DNA of 64,000 nt from HGM04593 sp045661225 (GCA_045661225.1 JAZRFF010000009.1:62001-126000), one strand, 5' to 3'. Shown: positions 45,258 to 55,566, counted from the stretch's first letter. Notes: generated by a model not told the origin, from the letters alone. Program-made: numbers and translations.

Positions 45258-46982
45258 ATGGGTCAAAAATGGAAATATCAACCTCCGACATACGAACAGA
45301 CTTTAGCGGCTAAGGCGCTATCGGCAGAGTTGGACATAAGTCCCATACTTTGCAGCCTGCTCTTGAAACGAGGTGTGACTTCTGTTGCCGAAGCAAAGAA
45401 TTTCTTCCGCCCCAAGCTTAGCAATCTCCACAATCCGTTCCTTATGGAAGATATGGACATTGCCGTGAAGCGTCTGAACAAGGCTCTTGGAAAGAAAGAG
45501 CGCATACTTGTGTATGGCGATTACGACGTTGACGGTACGACGGCTGTGGCTTTGGTGTATAAGTTCTTGCAACAGTTCTCATCGAATATAGACTACTATA
45601 TTCCCGACCGTAACGAAGATGGTTACGGTATATCTCGCCGTGGTGTGGACTATGCATACTCTACGGACGTTAAACTTATCATTGTGCTCGACTGCGGTAT
45701 AAAGGCTATCGATGAGATTGCCTACGCAAAATCGTTGGGCATTGACTTTATTGTGTGCGACCATCACGTCCCTGACGAGGAACTTCCTTGCGCGGTGGCC
45801 ATTCTTAATCCCAAGCGTGCCGGTTCTACTTATCCTTATCCACACCTTTCGGGTTGCGGAGTAGGGTTTAAGTTTATGCAGGCCTTTGCTATGGACAATG
45901 GAATACCGGCCGACCAACTTTATCCTTTGCTCGACCTTGTGGCTGTGAGCATTGCGTCGGATCTTGTTCCCATTATGGGTGAGAATAGAATCCTTGCCTA
46001 TCACGGTATAAAACAGATAAACCACAGTCCAAGCGTTGGACTTAAGGCTATTATACAGGTGTGCGGGCTTAACGAGAAAGAGATTAGCATAAATGATATA
46101 ATCTTTAAGATTGGACCGCGAATAAATGCTTCGGGCCGCATTCAGCAAGGTAAAGTGGCAGTGGACCTTCTTATCGAGAACAACCTTCGCTCGGCGCTTG
46201 AAATGAGCCGCCAGATAAACGAGTTCAACGAAACACGTAAGGAACTTGACAAGAGTATGACCGAGGAGGCCAATAAGATAGTCGAAGAACTTGACAGCTT
46301 TGATGAGCAACGCGCTATTGTAATATTCAATGCCGATTGGCACAGAGGCGTGATAGGCATTGTTGCATCGCGCTTAACCGAGGTTTATCACCGTCCGGCT
46401 GTTGTTATAACCTGTACGGGTGATATTGCCACAGGTTCGGCACGTTCGGTCACTGGGTTCGATGTCTACAAAGCAATGGAGAGCTGTCGCGACCTGCTCG
46501 ATAACTTTGGCGGGCACACTTATGCCGCGGGATTCTCTCTGAAAGTCGAGAATGTAGATGCGTTTGCCCGCCGGTTCGAGGAGTATGTTGCCGAGAATAT
46601 ACTTCCCGAACAGACAGCTCCGGCAATAGAAATAGATGCCGAGATTGATTTTGGGCAGATAAATCGTAAATTTTTCAATGACCTTAAAAAGTTCGCTCCT
46701 CACGGTCCCGACAATCACAAGCCTATATTCTGCACTTACAACGTGTGTGACTATGGCACGAGCAAGGTCGTTGGACGTCGTCAGGAGCACATAAAGCTTG
46801 AGCTTGTCGATAATAAGTCGGGTACTATTTTCAACGGCATCGCTTTTGGGCAGAGCCGTCAGGCAAAATATATAAAATCGAAGCAATTGTTCGACATCTG
46901 CTATACACTCGAGGATAATACGTACAAGCACGGCGAATTGCAGTTGCAGATAGAGAGCATTCACACAAAAGTATCCCGTTAA
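45258..46982 (+). CDS. recJ: Single-stranded-DNA-specific exonuclease RecJ
   Basis: 574 residues. DHH-family motifs: VYGDYDVDGTT (86-95), LDCG and CDHHVPD (167-173), then the LSGCGVGFK block and the DHHA1 part with GGHTYAAGFS. RecJ degrades single-stranded DNA 5' to 3' in recombination and mismatch repair, often alongside RecQ. Here recQ follows after 5 bases, so the two products are made together. Confidence 0.97.
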   Translation: MGQKWKYQPPTYEQTLAAKALSAELDISPILCSLLLKRGVTSVAEAKNFFRPKLSNLHNPFLMEDMDIAVKRLNKALGKKERILVYGDYDVDGTTAVALVYKFLQQFSSNIDYYIPDRNEDGYGISRRGVDYAYSTDVKLIIVLDCGIKAIDEIAYAKSLGIDFIVCDHHVPDEELPCAVAILNPKRAGSTYPYPHLSGCGVGFKFMQAFAMDNGIPADQLYPLLDLVAVSIASDLVPIMGENRILAYHGIKQINHSPSVGLKAIIQVCGLNEKEISINDIIFKIGPRINASGRIQQGKVAVDLLIENNLRSALEMSRQINEFNETRKELDKSMTEEANKIVEELDSFDEQRAIVIFNADWHRGVIGIVASRLTEVYHRPAVVITCTGDIATGSARSVTGFDVYKAMESCRDLLDNFGGHTYAAGFSLKVENVDAFARRFEEYVAENILPEQTAPAIEIDAEIDFGQINRKFFNDLKKFAPHGPDNHKPIFCTYNVCDYGTSKVVGRRQEHIKLELVDNKSGTIFNGIAFGQSRQAKYIKSKQLFDICYTLEDNTYKHGELQLQIESIHTKVSR

Positions 46983-46987
46983 GGGCT

Positions 46988-48877
46988 ATGACATACAACG
47001 AAATCCTTAAGCATTATTGGGGGTACGATGAATTTCGTGGTATTCAGCGCGAGATTATCGAGAGCATTGGGGCCGGGCAAGATACGCTCGGTCTTATGCC
47101 TACCGGTGGTGGTAAGAGCATAGCCTTTCAGGTGCCGGCTCTTGCTATGGAGGGGTTGTGTATTGTCGTTTCCCCTCTTATAGCCTTGATGAAGGACCAA
47201 GTGGCAAACTTGCGTAGCAGGGGGATAAAAGCTACCGCAATATATACGGGAATGAAGAATAGCGAAATTCTGACAGCGCTTGAGAATTGTATCTTCGGCG
47301 ATTATAAATTCCTTTATATATCGCCCGAACGAGTCTCGTCGGAACTGTTCCAGAAGAAAATACAGCGTGTAAAAGTTTGCCTTATAACAATAGACGAGGC
47401 ACACTGTATTTCGCAGTGGGGGCACGATTTTCGTCCAGCTTATCGCGAAATTTGCTCTTTGCGCAGTATGTTTCCTGCTGTACCGGTGCTTGCCCTTACG
47501 GCAACAGCCACTCCCGAGGTTGTAAAGGATATACAGCAACAGTTGGGCTTTGCGCGTGAAAATTGCTACAGAATGAGTTTTGCGCGAAAGAATCTTGTGT
47601 ACGTCGTGCGTAGCACCGAAAATAAGGCTCAGGAACTTCTGCACATACTCGGACGTATTCCCGGTTCGGCTATAGTGTACACATTTAATCGTAAAAAGAC
47701 CAAAGAGGTATGCGACGTGCTTGTTGCTAATGGCATTACTGCCGAATATTATCACGCAGGTCTTTCGCCCGAGAGTAAAGACCAAAAGGAAGAGGCCTGG
47801 AAGAGTGGTAAGGTACGCGTGATGGTCTCCACCAATGCTTTTGGAATGGGAATTGACAAACCCGACGTGCGCCTGGTGGTCCACGTCGACTTGCCAAGCT
47901 CCATAGAGGCCTATTTTCAAGAGGCCGGACGTGCCGGACGTGATGGAAAAGATGCATACGCAGTAACACTTTTTTCTCGTTACGACAGACAGACCGTTTC
48001 GCGCCGTTTATCGGATAACTATCCGCCACAGGAGTTTATACGCGAGGTGTATGACGAGGTGTGTTACTACTATAGTATGGCATTGGGCGACGGCTTGAAC
48101 TGTACATATGAGTTTTCTTTGGGGGACTTTTGTAAAACCTACCACCGTCCGGTGCTGCAGACAGATAGCGCCTTGCGCATACTCACCCGTATGGGGTACC
48201 TTGAGTATGTCGAAGAGATGGAGTATTCGTCGCGTCTGCGCTTTATAGTGGGAAAGGACGCGCTGTATCGCCTACGAGGCCTTTCGCCCGATTATGAACT
48301 TCTAATAAATGTCCTTCTGCGCAATTATAGCGGTCTCTTCAGCGATACGGTGTTCATTGACGAGCGTTACCTCTCGCGCATTACAAAATTGTCGCGTCAT
48401 CGTATGTACGAGATATTTGTGTCGCTCAGTAATAGAGGGCTGGTCTTCTATGCACCATCGAAAAAGTGTTCCATTATAACATTTGCCCGTCGCAGGGTTC
48501 TTGGCGAGGAACTACGTTTCACTCCCGAGGTTTACGATGAACGTAAGGCGGTATTCAGTGAACGTCTCAGGTCGCTCCTTTATTATGCTTCGTGTGAAGA
48601 TAAGTGTCGCAGCAGGCTGCTACTTGAGTACTTCGGCGAGAAAGACAGTGACGATTGCTGTCGCTGTGATGTGTGCGTGGCGCTACGCACAGCCGAAAAA
48701 ACGGCGCCGGTGACTGCGGTCGATGCGGTTATGAGACTCCTCGCCGATGGCCAGCCGCACTCGCTCGAAGAACTGCAAACGCTTGGACTAACCGAGGCCG
48801 CGAGGCAAAAAACATTGCGGGAGCTTTGTGACGAGGAGAAAATAAAAATTACAGATGGAAAAATAATAAAAATATAA
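46988..48877 (+). CDS. recQ: ATP-dependent DNA helicase RecQ
   Basis: 629 residues. Walker A MPTGGGKS (37-44), DEAH box IDEAHCISQWGHDFRP (135-150) and the helicase C domain with FGMGIDKPDVR and EAGRAGRDG are all present. A zinc-binding cysteine set (CEDKCRSR, DCCRCDVC) lies near residues 538-570 and a winged-helix-like end follows. No HRDC domain is evident. RecQ unwinds DNA 3' to 5' to feed RecJ in recombination. Confidence 0.96.
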   Translation: MTYNEILKHYWGYDEFRGIQREIIESIGAGQDTLGLMPTGGGKSIAFQVPALAMEGLCIVVSPLIALMKDQVANLRSRGIKATAIYTGMKNSEILTALENCIFGDYKFLYISPERVSSELFQKKIQRVKVCLITIDEAHCISQWGHDFRPAYREICSLRSMFPAVPVLALTATATPEVVKDIQQQLGFARENCYRMSFARKNLVYVVRSTENKAQELLHILGRIPGSAIVYTFNRKKTKEVCDVLVANGITAEYYHAGLSPESKDQKEEAWKSGKVRVMVSTNAFGMGIDKPDVRLVVHVDLPSSIEAYFQEAGRAGRDGKDAYAVTLFSRYDRQTVSRRLSDNYPPQEFIREVYDEVCYYYSMALGDGLNCTYEFSLGDFCKTYHRPVLQTDSALRILTRMGYLEYVEEMEYSSRLRFIVGKDALYRLRGLSPDYELLINVLLRNYSGLFSDTVFIDERYLSRITKLSRHRMYEIFVSLSNRGLVFYAPSKKCSIITFARRRVLGEELRFTPEVYDERKAVFSERLRSLLYYASCEDKCRSRLLLEYFGEKDSDDCCRCDVCVALRTAEKTAPVTAVDAVMRLLADGQPHSLEELQTLGLTEAARQKTLRELCDEEKIKITDGKIIKI

Positions 48878-48888
48878 CAATAAATACT

Positions 48889-50352
48889 ATGATTACATTT
48901 TTAATATGTATTACCACGCTTGTAGCAGCTTATTTTACTTATGGCCGTTATCTTGAAAAAGTTTGTGGTATAGATGGGGGTAATCCGGTGCCTTCGCAGA
49001 CTATGTACGATGGTGTCGATTATATACCTATGCCTCGCTGGAGAATCTTTCTTATCCAGTTGCTGAATATTGCTGGTCTGGGGCCGATTTTCGGTGCGTT
49101 GCTTGGTGCTGCATACGGCCCCGTAGCGTTTTTGTGGATAACCATCGGCGGAGTTTTTATGGGGGCTATGCACGACTTTGTCGCCGGTGTAATATCGCTC
49201 AAGAATAATGGTGAGAGTCTGCCCGAGACTGTCGGACGTTATTTAGGCAATGGTACAAGAAATTTTATGAGGGTGTTCTCGGTTCTTCTGATGGTGCTTG
49301 TCGGTGCGGTATTTATGTCGCAACCGGCCGAACTGATAGCCTCTAATATTTCGGCCGAATCGCTTGAAGTTCCTGCATTTGGAAATGTTTCGTGGGAACT
49401 TTTTGTGGTGTTGATGCTGATTCTGGTTTATTACATTCTTGCAACCATCTTGCCAATAGACAAGATTATAGGGCGTTTTTATCCTCTCTTTGGCGTTGCT
49501 TTACTTGTGATGGCTTTAAGCTTGTTGTTTGTGTTGTTTTTTCACAGTGATACTTATGTTATTCCGGAACTTACGTCGCTTGCCAACCAGATATCCGACC
49601 CTGAAAAATTCCCTATTGTACCGATGCTCTTTACCACAATAGCCTGCGGTGCTTTGTCGGGCTTCCACGCAACGCAGTCGCCTATGATGGCGCGTTGTAT
49701 GACGTCCGAGAAGCAGGCACGCAGTGTCTTTTATGGTGCGATGATTGCCGAGAGTATCATAGCTCTTGTATGGGCTGCTATAGGAATGGCCTTTTGGGGA
49801 GGAGTCGAGGGACTTAATAAGGCAATTGCCGAATATGGTGGCAGTGCCGTAAAGATGGTCGATGTTATAACGGAGACTACGCTCGGTTCTTCTATCGCAG
49901 TGCTTGTTCTTATAGGTGTCATAGGGTGTGCCATAACGTCGGGCGACACGGCTTTTCGTTCAGCAAGGCTTATCGTGGCCGATATATTCGGTATTGAGCA
50001 GAGAAGTTTATTAAAGAGAGTGCTTGTCTCTCTTCCGCTCTTTGTCGTGGCATTGTTCATAATCTTTGCATTGCCTTTTCAAACAATATGGAGCTATTTT
50101 GCCTGGTGTAATCAGACTCTTGCTGTAATAACGCTGTGGTGTATCACTGTCTATCTGTACCGAAAAAGAAAATCTCTTTCGCTGATAGGTGCTTTACCGG
50201 CGTTGATAATGACGTATGTCTGCTCTTCTTATATATTCATCTCGCCGATGATGTGTGGAATGGAATCTCGTGCAACTGCTTATATTCTGGGTGGCGTGCT
50301 GACCCTGGTAATTGCTTTTGCGGTGTTTGTTAGAGAGAAAAAGGGTAAATGA
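48889..50352 (+). CDS. cstA: Carbon starvation protein CstA-family transporter
   Basis: 487 residues, shorter than the roughly 700 of E. coli CstA but a length seen in Bacteroidetes. It is a polytopic membrane protein with signature segments PMPRWRIFLIQLLNIAGLGP, YGPVAFLWI and GALSGFHATQSPMMARC. CstA proteins import peptides or pyruvate when carbon is low. It starts 11 bases after recQ, so transcription may continue through from recJ-recQ. A bidirectional terminator follows. Confidence 0.93.
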   Translation: MITFLICITTLVAAYFTYGRYLEKVCGIDGGNPVPSQTMYDGVDYIPMPRWRIFLIQLLNIAGLGPIFGALLGAAYGPVAFLWITIGGVFMGAMHDFVAGVISLKNNGESLPETVGRYLGNGTRNFMRVFSVLLMVLVGAVFMSQPAELIASNISAESLEVPAFGNVSWELFVVLMLILVYYILATILPIDKIIGRFYPLFGVALLVMALSLLFVLFFHSDTYVIPELTSLANQISDPEKFPIVPMLFTTIACGALSGFHATQSPMMARCMTSEKQARSVFYGAMIAESIIALVWAAIGMAFWGGVEGLNKAIAEYGGSAVKMVDVITETTLGSSIAVLVLIGVIGCAITSGDTAFRSARLIVADIFGIEQRSLLKRVLVSLPLFVVALFIIFALPFQTIWSYFAWCNQTLAVITLWCITVYLYRKRKSLSLIGALPALIMTYVCSSYIFISPMMCGMESRATAYILGGVLTLVIAFAVFVREKKGK

Positions 50353-50366
50353 CTCTTTCAGTGAAT

Positions 50367-50402
50367 AATAAAAGCTCTGTAACGCGTTACAGAGCTTTTA
50401 TT
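50367..50402. terminator. Bidirectional terminator between cstA and the GH109-like gene
   Basis: A 36-base perfect palindrome with arms AATAAAAGCTCTGTAACG and CGTTACAGAGCTTTTATT. It separates two convergent genes; the minus-strand stop codon sits inside its edge. Confidence 0.92.
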
Positions 50403-51630
50403 AGAATAATATATCTTCGTTCTTTGCTTTATTCCAGCGCCCGCGGGTAAAATCGGGAATCTCAACAGGCGTACCGTTGTTGTTTGCCGATACTTCTGTA
50501 AGTTCAACAAGACAGCTCCACGAAACTGCATCGTATACCGTCATATCCAGTGGCAGTCCGTTGCGCAAGCAGTGAATGAGACGGCTGTCCATAGCATAAT
50601 CAATCCAACGGCGTCCGCACAGCTCTGTGCCGCGTTCTTTATATTCAGTCACAAAGGGGTGGCGATATTTGTTAATAATATCGTTGCATTCTTCGTTCAT
50701 AATGGCATTGTCGCTGTCCGGGGCAAATGCAAACGACGGAGTCGGGTATTTCTGTGCGAATCCGTCGGTACCGCTTATCAGGAACGAACGGCTGTATGGG
50801 CGCGGCAGCACCATACAGTTCTGCACGAGTATTGTGTGCCCGTTTTCGGTAGTAATTATGGAACTGTTCATATTACCGTGTAAACTGCACTCTTCGATTC
50901 TTCTGGTCGAGCACGACACGATGCTATTCATTTTATCGCCCCTGTTTATTCCCATTGCAAGGGCAATGGGACCAAGACCGTGTGTCGGATAGGGATTGCC
51001 ATTGTGGCTCTTCATAAATTCCACTTGCCAGTTACTCCACCTGCGTCCGCCGTCGTCGTTGGTGGCTATGCGCTCACGCAAGTCGTGAAGGTACGAGCCC
51101 TCGCAGTGCATTATCTCGCCAAACACTCCTTTTTGAACCATATTAAGCGTACATAGCTCAAACTCATCGTAACAGCAATTTTCGAGCATAATACAATGTC
51201 TGCGTGTAGCTTCTGCAGTATCAACAAGCCTCCAGCAGTCGGCTACGGTAGTCGCTGCCGGAACCTCTGTCGCAACGTGTTTGCCTTGTTGCATTGCATA
51301 TACCGCAATTTCGGCGTGGCTAGCCCAGTCGGTGCATATATATACAAGGTCAACGTCGGGTAACTCGCATAAGGACTTCCAGCTGTCTGGTGTGCAGAAT
51401 GAGCGCGGTGGCTCTCCGCCGGTCTCGGCAATTATGCGCTTTGCGTCGTTCACATTTTCCTCGACAAGGTCGCATAAGGCAACAATTTTGCAACCTTCAA
51501 TGTGTTGCATACGGAATACCGCACGCTTGGCGCGTACACCCAGTCCTACAAAACCTATACGTACGCATTCGATAGGTGCGCACTTTAATTGTAGAACATC
51601 TTCCTGTGTTATTTTTCCGTTGTTGTTCAT
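50401..51630 (-). CDS. Gfo/Idh/MocA-family protein resembling GH109
   Basis: About 409 residues from MNNNGKITQEDVL; an ATG ten codons earlier is in frame but adds an unlikely extension. The Rossmann motif VRIGFVGLGVR precedes VALCDL, VDLVYICTDWASH and HVATEVPA. The region NPYPTHGLGPIALAMGINRG and the tail YDAVSWSCLVELTE and PDFTRGRW closely recall GH109 alpha-N-acetylgalactosaminidases, which use NAD in a redox mechanism. The HGGMD block I associate with GH109 reads CGRRWID here, so activity may differ. No signal peptide is evident, in contrast to many exported GH109 enzymes. Confidence 0.82.
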   Translation of the reverse strand: MNNNGKITQEDVLQLKCAPIECVRIGFVGLGVRAKRAVFRMQHIEGCKIVALCDLVEENVNDAKRIIAETGGEPPRSFCTPDSWKSLCELPDVDLVYICTDWASHAEIAVYAMQQGKHVATEVPAATTVADCWRLVDTAEATRRHCIMLENCCYDEFELCTLNMVQKGVFGEIMHCEGSYLHDLRERIATNDDGGRRWSNWQVEFMKSHNGNPYPTHGLGPIALAMGINRGDKMNSIVSCSTRRIEECSLHGNMNSSIITTENGHTILVQNCMVLPRPYSRSFLISGTDGFAQKYPTPSFAFAPDSDNAIMNEECNDIINKYRHPFVTEYKERGTELCGRRWIDYAMDSRLIHCLRNGLPLDMTVYDAVSWSCLVELTEVSANNNGTPVEIPDFTRGRWNKAKNEDILF

Positions 51631-51721
51631 TGATGCTTTATAGTCATTGCAAAATAACAAAAAATGTACGGGCTTTCAAAGTTTTTAATGCGAATTAACG
51701 CGTTATTGCAGCGCGGGTGGC

Positions 51722-54700
51722 TTAACGTAGGTCTTTTAGTGCCTCCTTTGCTTCTTTGTTGTCCTTTGCGGCAGCGTTGCGGTAAAGGTCTATTGCAAGG
51801 CTTTTGTCGCGTGCAACGCCTTTCCCTTCATAGTAGTAGTCGGCCATACGCTTTGTACCATATTGGTTGCCCAACAGCGACAGTTCTCTTGCGTAACTAT
51901 AGGCTGCCTTGTAATTGTTTTTCTTGTGCTCATATTCGAGCATATATAGCAGGGCTGCTTCGGACTTGTTATTGGCGGCTGCTTCAATGTACCGAACACC
52001 TTCTTTCCCTTGCTCAATACGGCGTTTGCCATACTCGAACAGTGCTTCGGGGTGTTGCTTCTGTGCCGATTCGGTCAAGTATTTGTCGGCAATAGTTTCG
52101 TCTTTCTCGACCATAAGGCCTTTGCGGTAGCGTTTCGACATTTCCAGCAATGCGCGTGGCTCTCCTTGCAAAGCGGCGCGACGGAACCACGCGTGGGCGT
52201 GAATGCTGTCCTCGGGCGTTTCGTTCAGGGTTAATTTGTGTGCAAGGTCGTGTTGCGCCATAGGTTCGCCGTGTTTTGCTGCTTCGAGCAAGAACTTGCT
52301 TGCCAATAGAGTGTTTTTATTGAGTCCTGTGCCATTCTCGTAACAGAGTGCAATGTAATACATTGAAGGTGCATACTTGTATTGTACAAGTTCGGCAAAG
52401 ACCATCACTGCTTTCTTGTAGTGTTTCTGTTTGTAATATATGACTCCTTTCTCGTGCTCCCACGCGCATTGTGCGCGTAACGTCGAATCCATCGCTACAT
52501 TTATATACTTATAATCGTTCTTTATGTCGCTTGAATCGTCACTCTCTCTCTTGGATTTTTCGTTACTGTTTGCGACACGCTCTCCGTTGTATGTACGGGT
52601 TGTAAAGAGCTCTTCGTTGCTGTATGTTGTGTGAGCACTGCGACCGTCGACCGACACTGTTATGTTTTTGCAGTTGTTGCTGTTGTAGAACTCGATTAAG
52701 GCCTCTCCATTTTCTATTTTTACTTCGGGAACCCACAGCAGTGTGCGGCGATAGTCGGGTTCTGTTGGCTTCATTGCGCTGTAGTCGGGCGAGTAGAACT
52801 TTTTACTCTCGCTGTATCCCTGAACCGATGTGTAGCGCAGTGTGCCGGGAGCTGAAATATCGGGTATAATCCCTTCGGAGGTATTCTCTTCCTCGGTGTA
52901 GGGTATCATACACGCTACATAATTGGGGTTTGTAGGGTAATTCTCCAATAGATGGTTTTTGAATGAATGAATGTCGGGGCAACCGTCAAAATTGTTGTTG
53001 GGGAATATGTATAGTTGCGATAGGAATCCTTCGTAGAATTTTCTTAAAGGAACTTTGTTGTCGAGCATTCTTCCCAATGGTTCCCAATGGGTTGGACTGT
53101 TTACGAATAATTCACGCGCGCCTTTGTCGCTACGTATGACAAACTCCTTGAAATTGGTCATCTTGTTTACATCGGGAACTCCACGCAGGTACTCCATATC
53201 TACCATTGGCACACTCTTTGAATTATAATCGCCGTCAACAACCATCAGCTGTACCCAGTAGGCCCAATAGTAGTTGTGACGGTAGATAGCGCTCTTTACA
53301 ACATCGGCAACCGTAAGCACGTGGTCATATTCGTGGTCGATAAGTTCGCCGGGGGTGTCCTCGCCATAGCGTATGTTGCCTATGTACTTGACACTTTGCC
53401 CTTTTTTGCCTATCGATACGTAATTTTCACCATAATAAAACTCGTCGTACCCCTTTCCTTGCTCAAAATTCTTGTCGTATTCGTTTTCGCTGCCGCCGTA
53501 ATTGAGCTCGTCGTTAACGATAAGTTCGTAGATGTAATCTTTCTCGAACATATTGAGAAATGTCACGTCTTGTGCATATTCCCATTCGTCAAGGAAATTG
53601 AAACGCATCTCGCTACGGGGTGGACGGCTGTTCAGTTCCACCTTCTTCTTTGCCGAAACCTCGACCGAAGAGAGCAGAAACTCGAACGGGTTAATCTTTA
53701 CAAAGCTATCGGCCTCGTGTTTGCTCATAGGCATTCCCAAATGACGCTCCCAATAGTCATAAAGGCGGAATTCTGGTGAGTAGTAGCGGTCAAGTGCAAA
53801 GTGGTACGATATATTTTTGTTTTTTTTGAACAGGGTCTGAGGCTTGAGCGATGCCACACGTGTGCCGTAGAACTCATCGAACCCGATGATGAACTCTCCC
53901 ACGCTGTCTGTGCGGAATGTGCTCATTTCAATCTGTTTGTCGTTGTTTGCTATGTCAAGGCGTATGAGATTGTAAGCCTGAGGAGTTATTGTCGTTTCGC
54001 CGTAGTGCCCGAATTTCTTGCTGAGTGTCCTTTGGATAAAGGTTCCTTTGAGTGTTATTCCTCGTTCAATGGGCTGCATTTCTTTTATCTCGGGGCGTGT
54101 GAGCAATTGCCAATCGTACGACGTCCAGCCGTGTGTTAGCATTAAAAGGTCTAATTGCTTTTTACGCTCTTTGTTCCCCGGGTCAAAGTACCGAGCTGCA
54201 TTGGGAATGTAACCTTTAAGTTCGGAACCGAGCAGCATATAGCTGTACAGGTTGTGACTGTACGAGGTTTTTTGGTTGGCGATGGCGTCGCTTACGGTGA
54301 GTGAAAGGTCGCAATTGTCGGGCAATGGCTTGCCGTCTTCGCGGCTAACCTTTAAAGTGATTTTTTGATTGGTTGTGTACGATTCGTCGAGCGCGTTGTT
54401 GCCGTTGGCTGTGACGTTGAGTCTTACTATGCCAATATCACTCTGTTGCAATGTGTCGTGCATTACGAAAAACTGTCTTTCGGCGAGTGGGGTGTTATTG
54501 CCGACAAAAAGCACTGCGCGGCATACTCCTTCGCGTAACTGGCTCTTTGCAAACGAGTGACAACCGACAAGGGAGGCGGTATTCAACTTTTTGTAGAATC
54601 CCATTGTGCCACGATGGAGTATGACAAAGCCCATCTCAGTATTCTCTTCGATATTTGAGGTGATATTTATTTTTATACTGTCTTCATCTTCCGTTACGCT

Positions 54701-55525
54701 CATAACCGCTCCTTGTGGCGCTGCAGCGGGTAGTCTGAATGTGTGTTTTTTCTTTTTTCCTTTGCTGTTTGTGAGCGTTACTTCGGCGCGATATTTGGCA
54801 TCGCTTCTCGGGGTTATGGTAAACGTGCCTTTCCCCATATGTACAGGAGTTGTCGTGAGCAGTTTGTGCTCGCCGTCGAATATGTCTATACTCTCTTCGG
54901 CAAAAAGCCCGTCCTCTCCTCGTAGCTCATACGCGACTTTACTCTCAATGCCATTGACAAGGTTGCCGCTCTCAGGGTAAAAGTCGAGCGTAGCTTCGGG
55001 TAGTTCGTGGCTTACCCACTCGCCTTTTTGTGTGAAGGCGCGACGACGGTCGAGCATATTCTTGAAATCCCAGTTGTCGGCGTGTACTTTGTCGAATATT
55101 GGAAAAACTCGGCTGAATATTGCAGACTTGTCCCAATTGAGCATATATCTTGTGTAGGCACGAATCTCGTAGTATCCCGACAGTAACAGCTCGTTCAATT
55201 CAAATTCGCCGTAGCAACTGCCATCGTCGTTTATCTTGTATTTGTTTGTGCGTACAACGTAGCCTTCGGGCGCAACAAGCTCAACATACAGAACCTTGCT
55301 GAGCGTGCTTGGGCGGTTGTCGGTTCCATAGGAGACGTATGCCTTGAACCACATTGTCTCGCCAAGATAGTAGGCTGTGTTGTCAAAGTGAAGGAATACC
55401 CGTTCCTGTTGCATTATGCGTCCCAGTTGCATTGCGCGCAGAGCGATACTGTCTATACGGCTTTGTGCTGCGACTGCTCCAACCAGTCCTATAGTGAATA
55501 ATATGGCAAAGAGAACTTTTTTCAT
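51722..55525 (-). CDS. Large secreted protein: macroglobulin-like N-terminus fused to Sel1-like repeats
   Basis: 1267 residues with signal peptide 1-20 (ends AVAAQ). The N-terminal part begins with an MG2-like segment (RVFLHFDNTAYYLGETMWFKAYV), followed by further beta domains typical of Bacteroidetes TonB-plug/MG-like surface proteins (LVAPEGYVV, GYYEIRAYTRYM). A middle region includes TLLWVPEVKIENGEALIEF. The last 260 residues hold about six Sel1-like repeats (YYIALCYENGTGLNKN, PRALLEMSKRYRKGL, YGTKRMADYYYEGKGVARDK), which form alpha-alpha solenoids for protein binding. A fusion of these two parts is unusual. A minus-strand TATATTCG box lies at 55567-55574. Monocistronic. Confidence 0.82.
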   Translation of the reverse strand: MKKVLFAILFTIGLVGAVAAQSRIDSIALRAMQLGRIMQQERVFLHFDNTAYYLGETMWFKAYVSYGTDNRPSTLSKVLYVELVAPEGYVVRTNKYKINDDGSCYGEFELNELLLSGYYEIRAYTRYMLNWDKSAIFSRVFPIFDKVHADNWDFKNMLDRRRAFTQKGEWVSHELPEATLDFYPESGNLVNGIESKVAYELRGEDGLFAEESIDIFDGEHKLLTTTPVHMGKGTFTITPRSDAKYRAEVTLTNSKGKKKKHTFRLPAAAPQGAVMSVTEDEDSIKINITSNIEENTEMGFVILHRGTMGFYKKLNTASLVGCHSFAKSQLREGVCRAVLFVGNNTPLAERQFFVMHDTLQQSDIGIVRLNVTANGNNALDESYTTNQKITLKVSREDGKPLPDNCDLSLTVSDAIANQKTSYSHNLYSYMLLGSELKGYIPNAARYFDPGNKERKKQLDLLMLTHGWTSYDWQLLTRPEIKEMQPIERGITLKGTFIQRTLSKKFGHYGETTITPQAYNLIRLDIANNDKQIEMSTFRTDSVGEFIIGFDEFYGTRVASLKPQTLFKKNKNISYHFALDRYYSPEFRLYDYWERHLGMPMSKHEADSFVKINPFEFLLSSVEVSAKKKVELNSRPPRSEMRFNFLDEWEYAQDVTFLNMFEKDYIYELIVNDELNYGGSENEYDKNFEQGKGYDEFYYGENYVSIGKKGQSVKYIGNIRYGEDTPGELIDHEYDHVLTVADVVKSAIYRHNYYWAYWVQLMVVDGDYNSKSVPMVDMEYLRGVPDVNKMTNFKEFVIRSDKGARELFVNSPTHWEPLGRMLDNKVPLRKFYEGFLSQLYIFPNNNFDGCPDIHSFKNHLLENYPTNPNYVACMIPYTEEENTSEGIIPDISAPGTLRYTSVQGYSESKKFYSPDYSAMKPTEPDYRRTLLWVPEVKIENGEALIEFYNSNNCKNITVSVDGRSAHTTYSNEELFTTRTYNGERVANSNEKSKRESDDSSDIKNDYKYINVAMDSTLRAQCAWEHEKGVIYYKQKHYKKAVMVFAELVQYKYAPSMYYIALCYENGTGLNKNTLLASKFLLEAAKHGEPMAQHDLAHKLTLNETPEDSIHAHAWFRRAALQGEPRALLEMSKRYRKGLMVEKDETIADKYLTESAQKQHPEALFEYGKRRIEQGKEGVRYIEAAANNKSEAALLYMLEYEHKKNNYKAAYSYARELSLLGNQYGTKRMADYYYEGKGVARDKSLAIDLYRNAAAKDNKEAKEALKDLR

Positions 55526-55566
55526 TTTTCTGGCAATGGGTATTTAAATTTAAACTTTTGTCTTTG

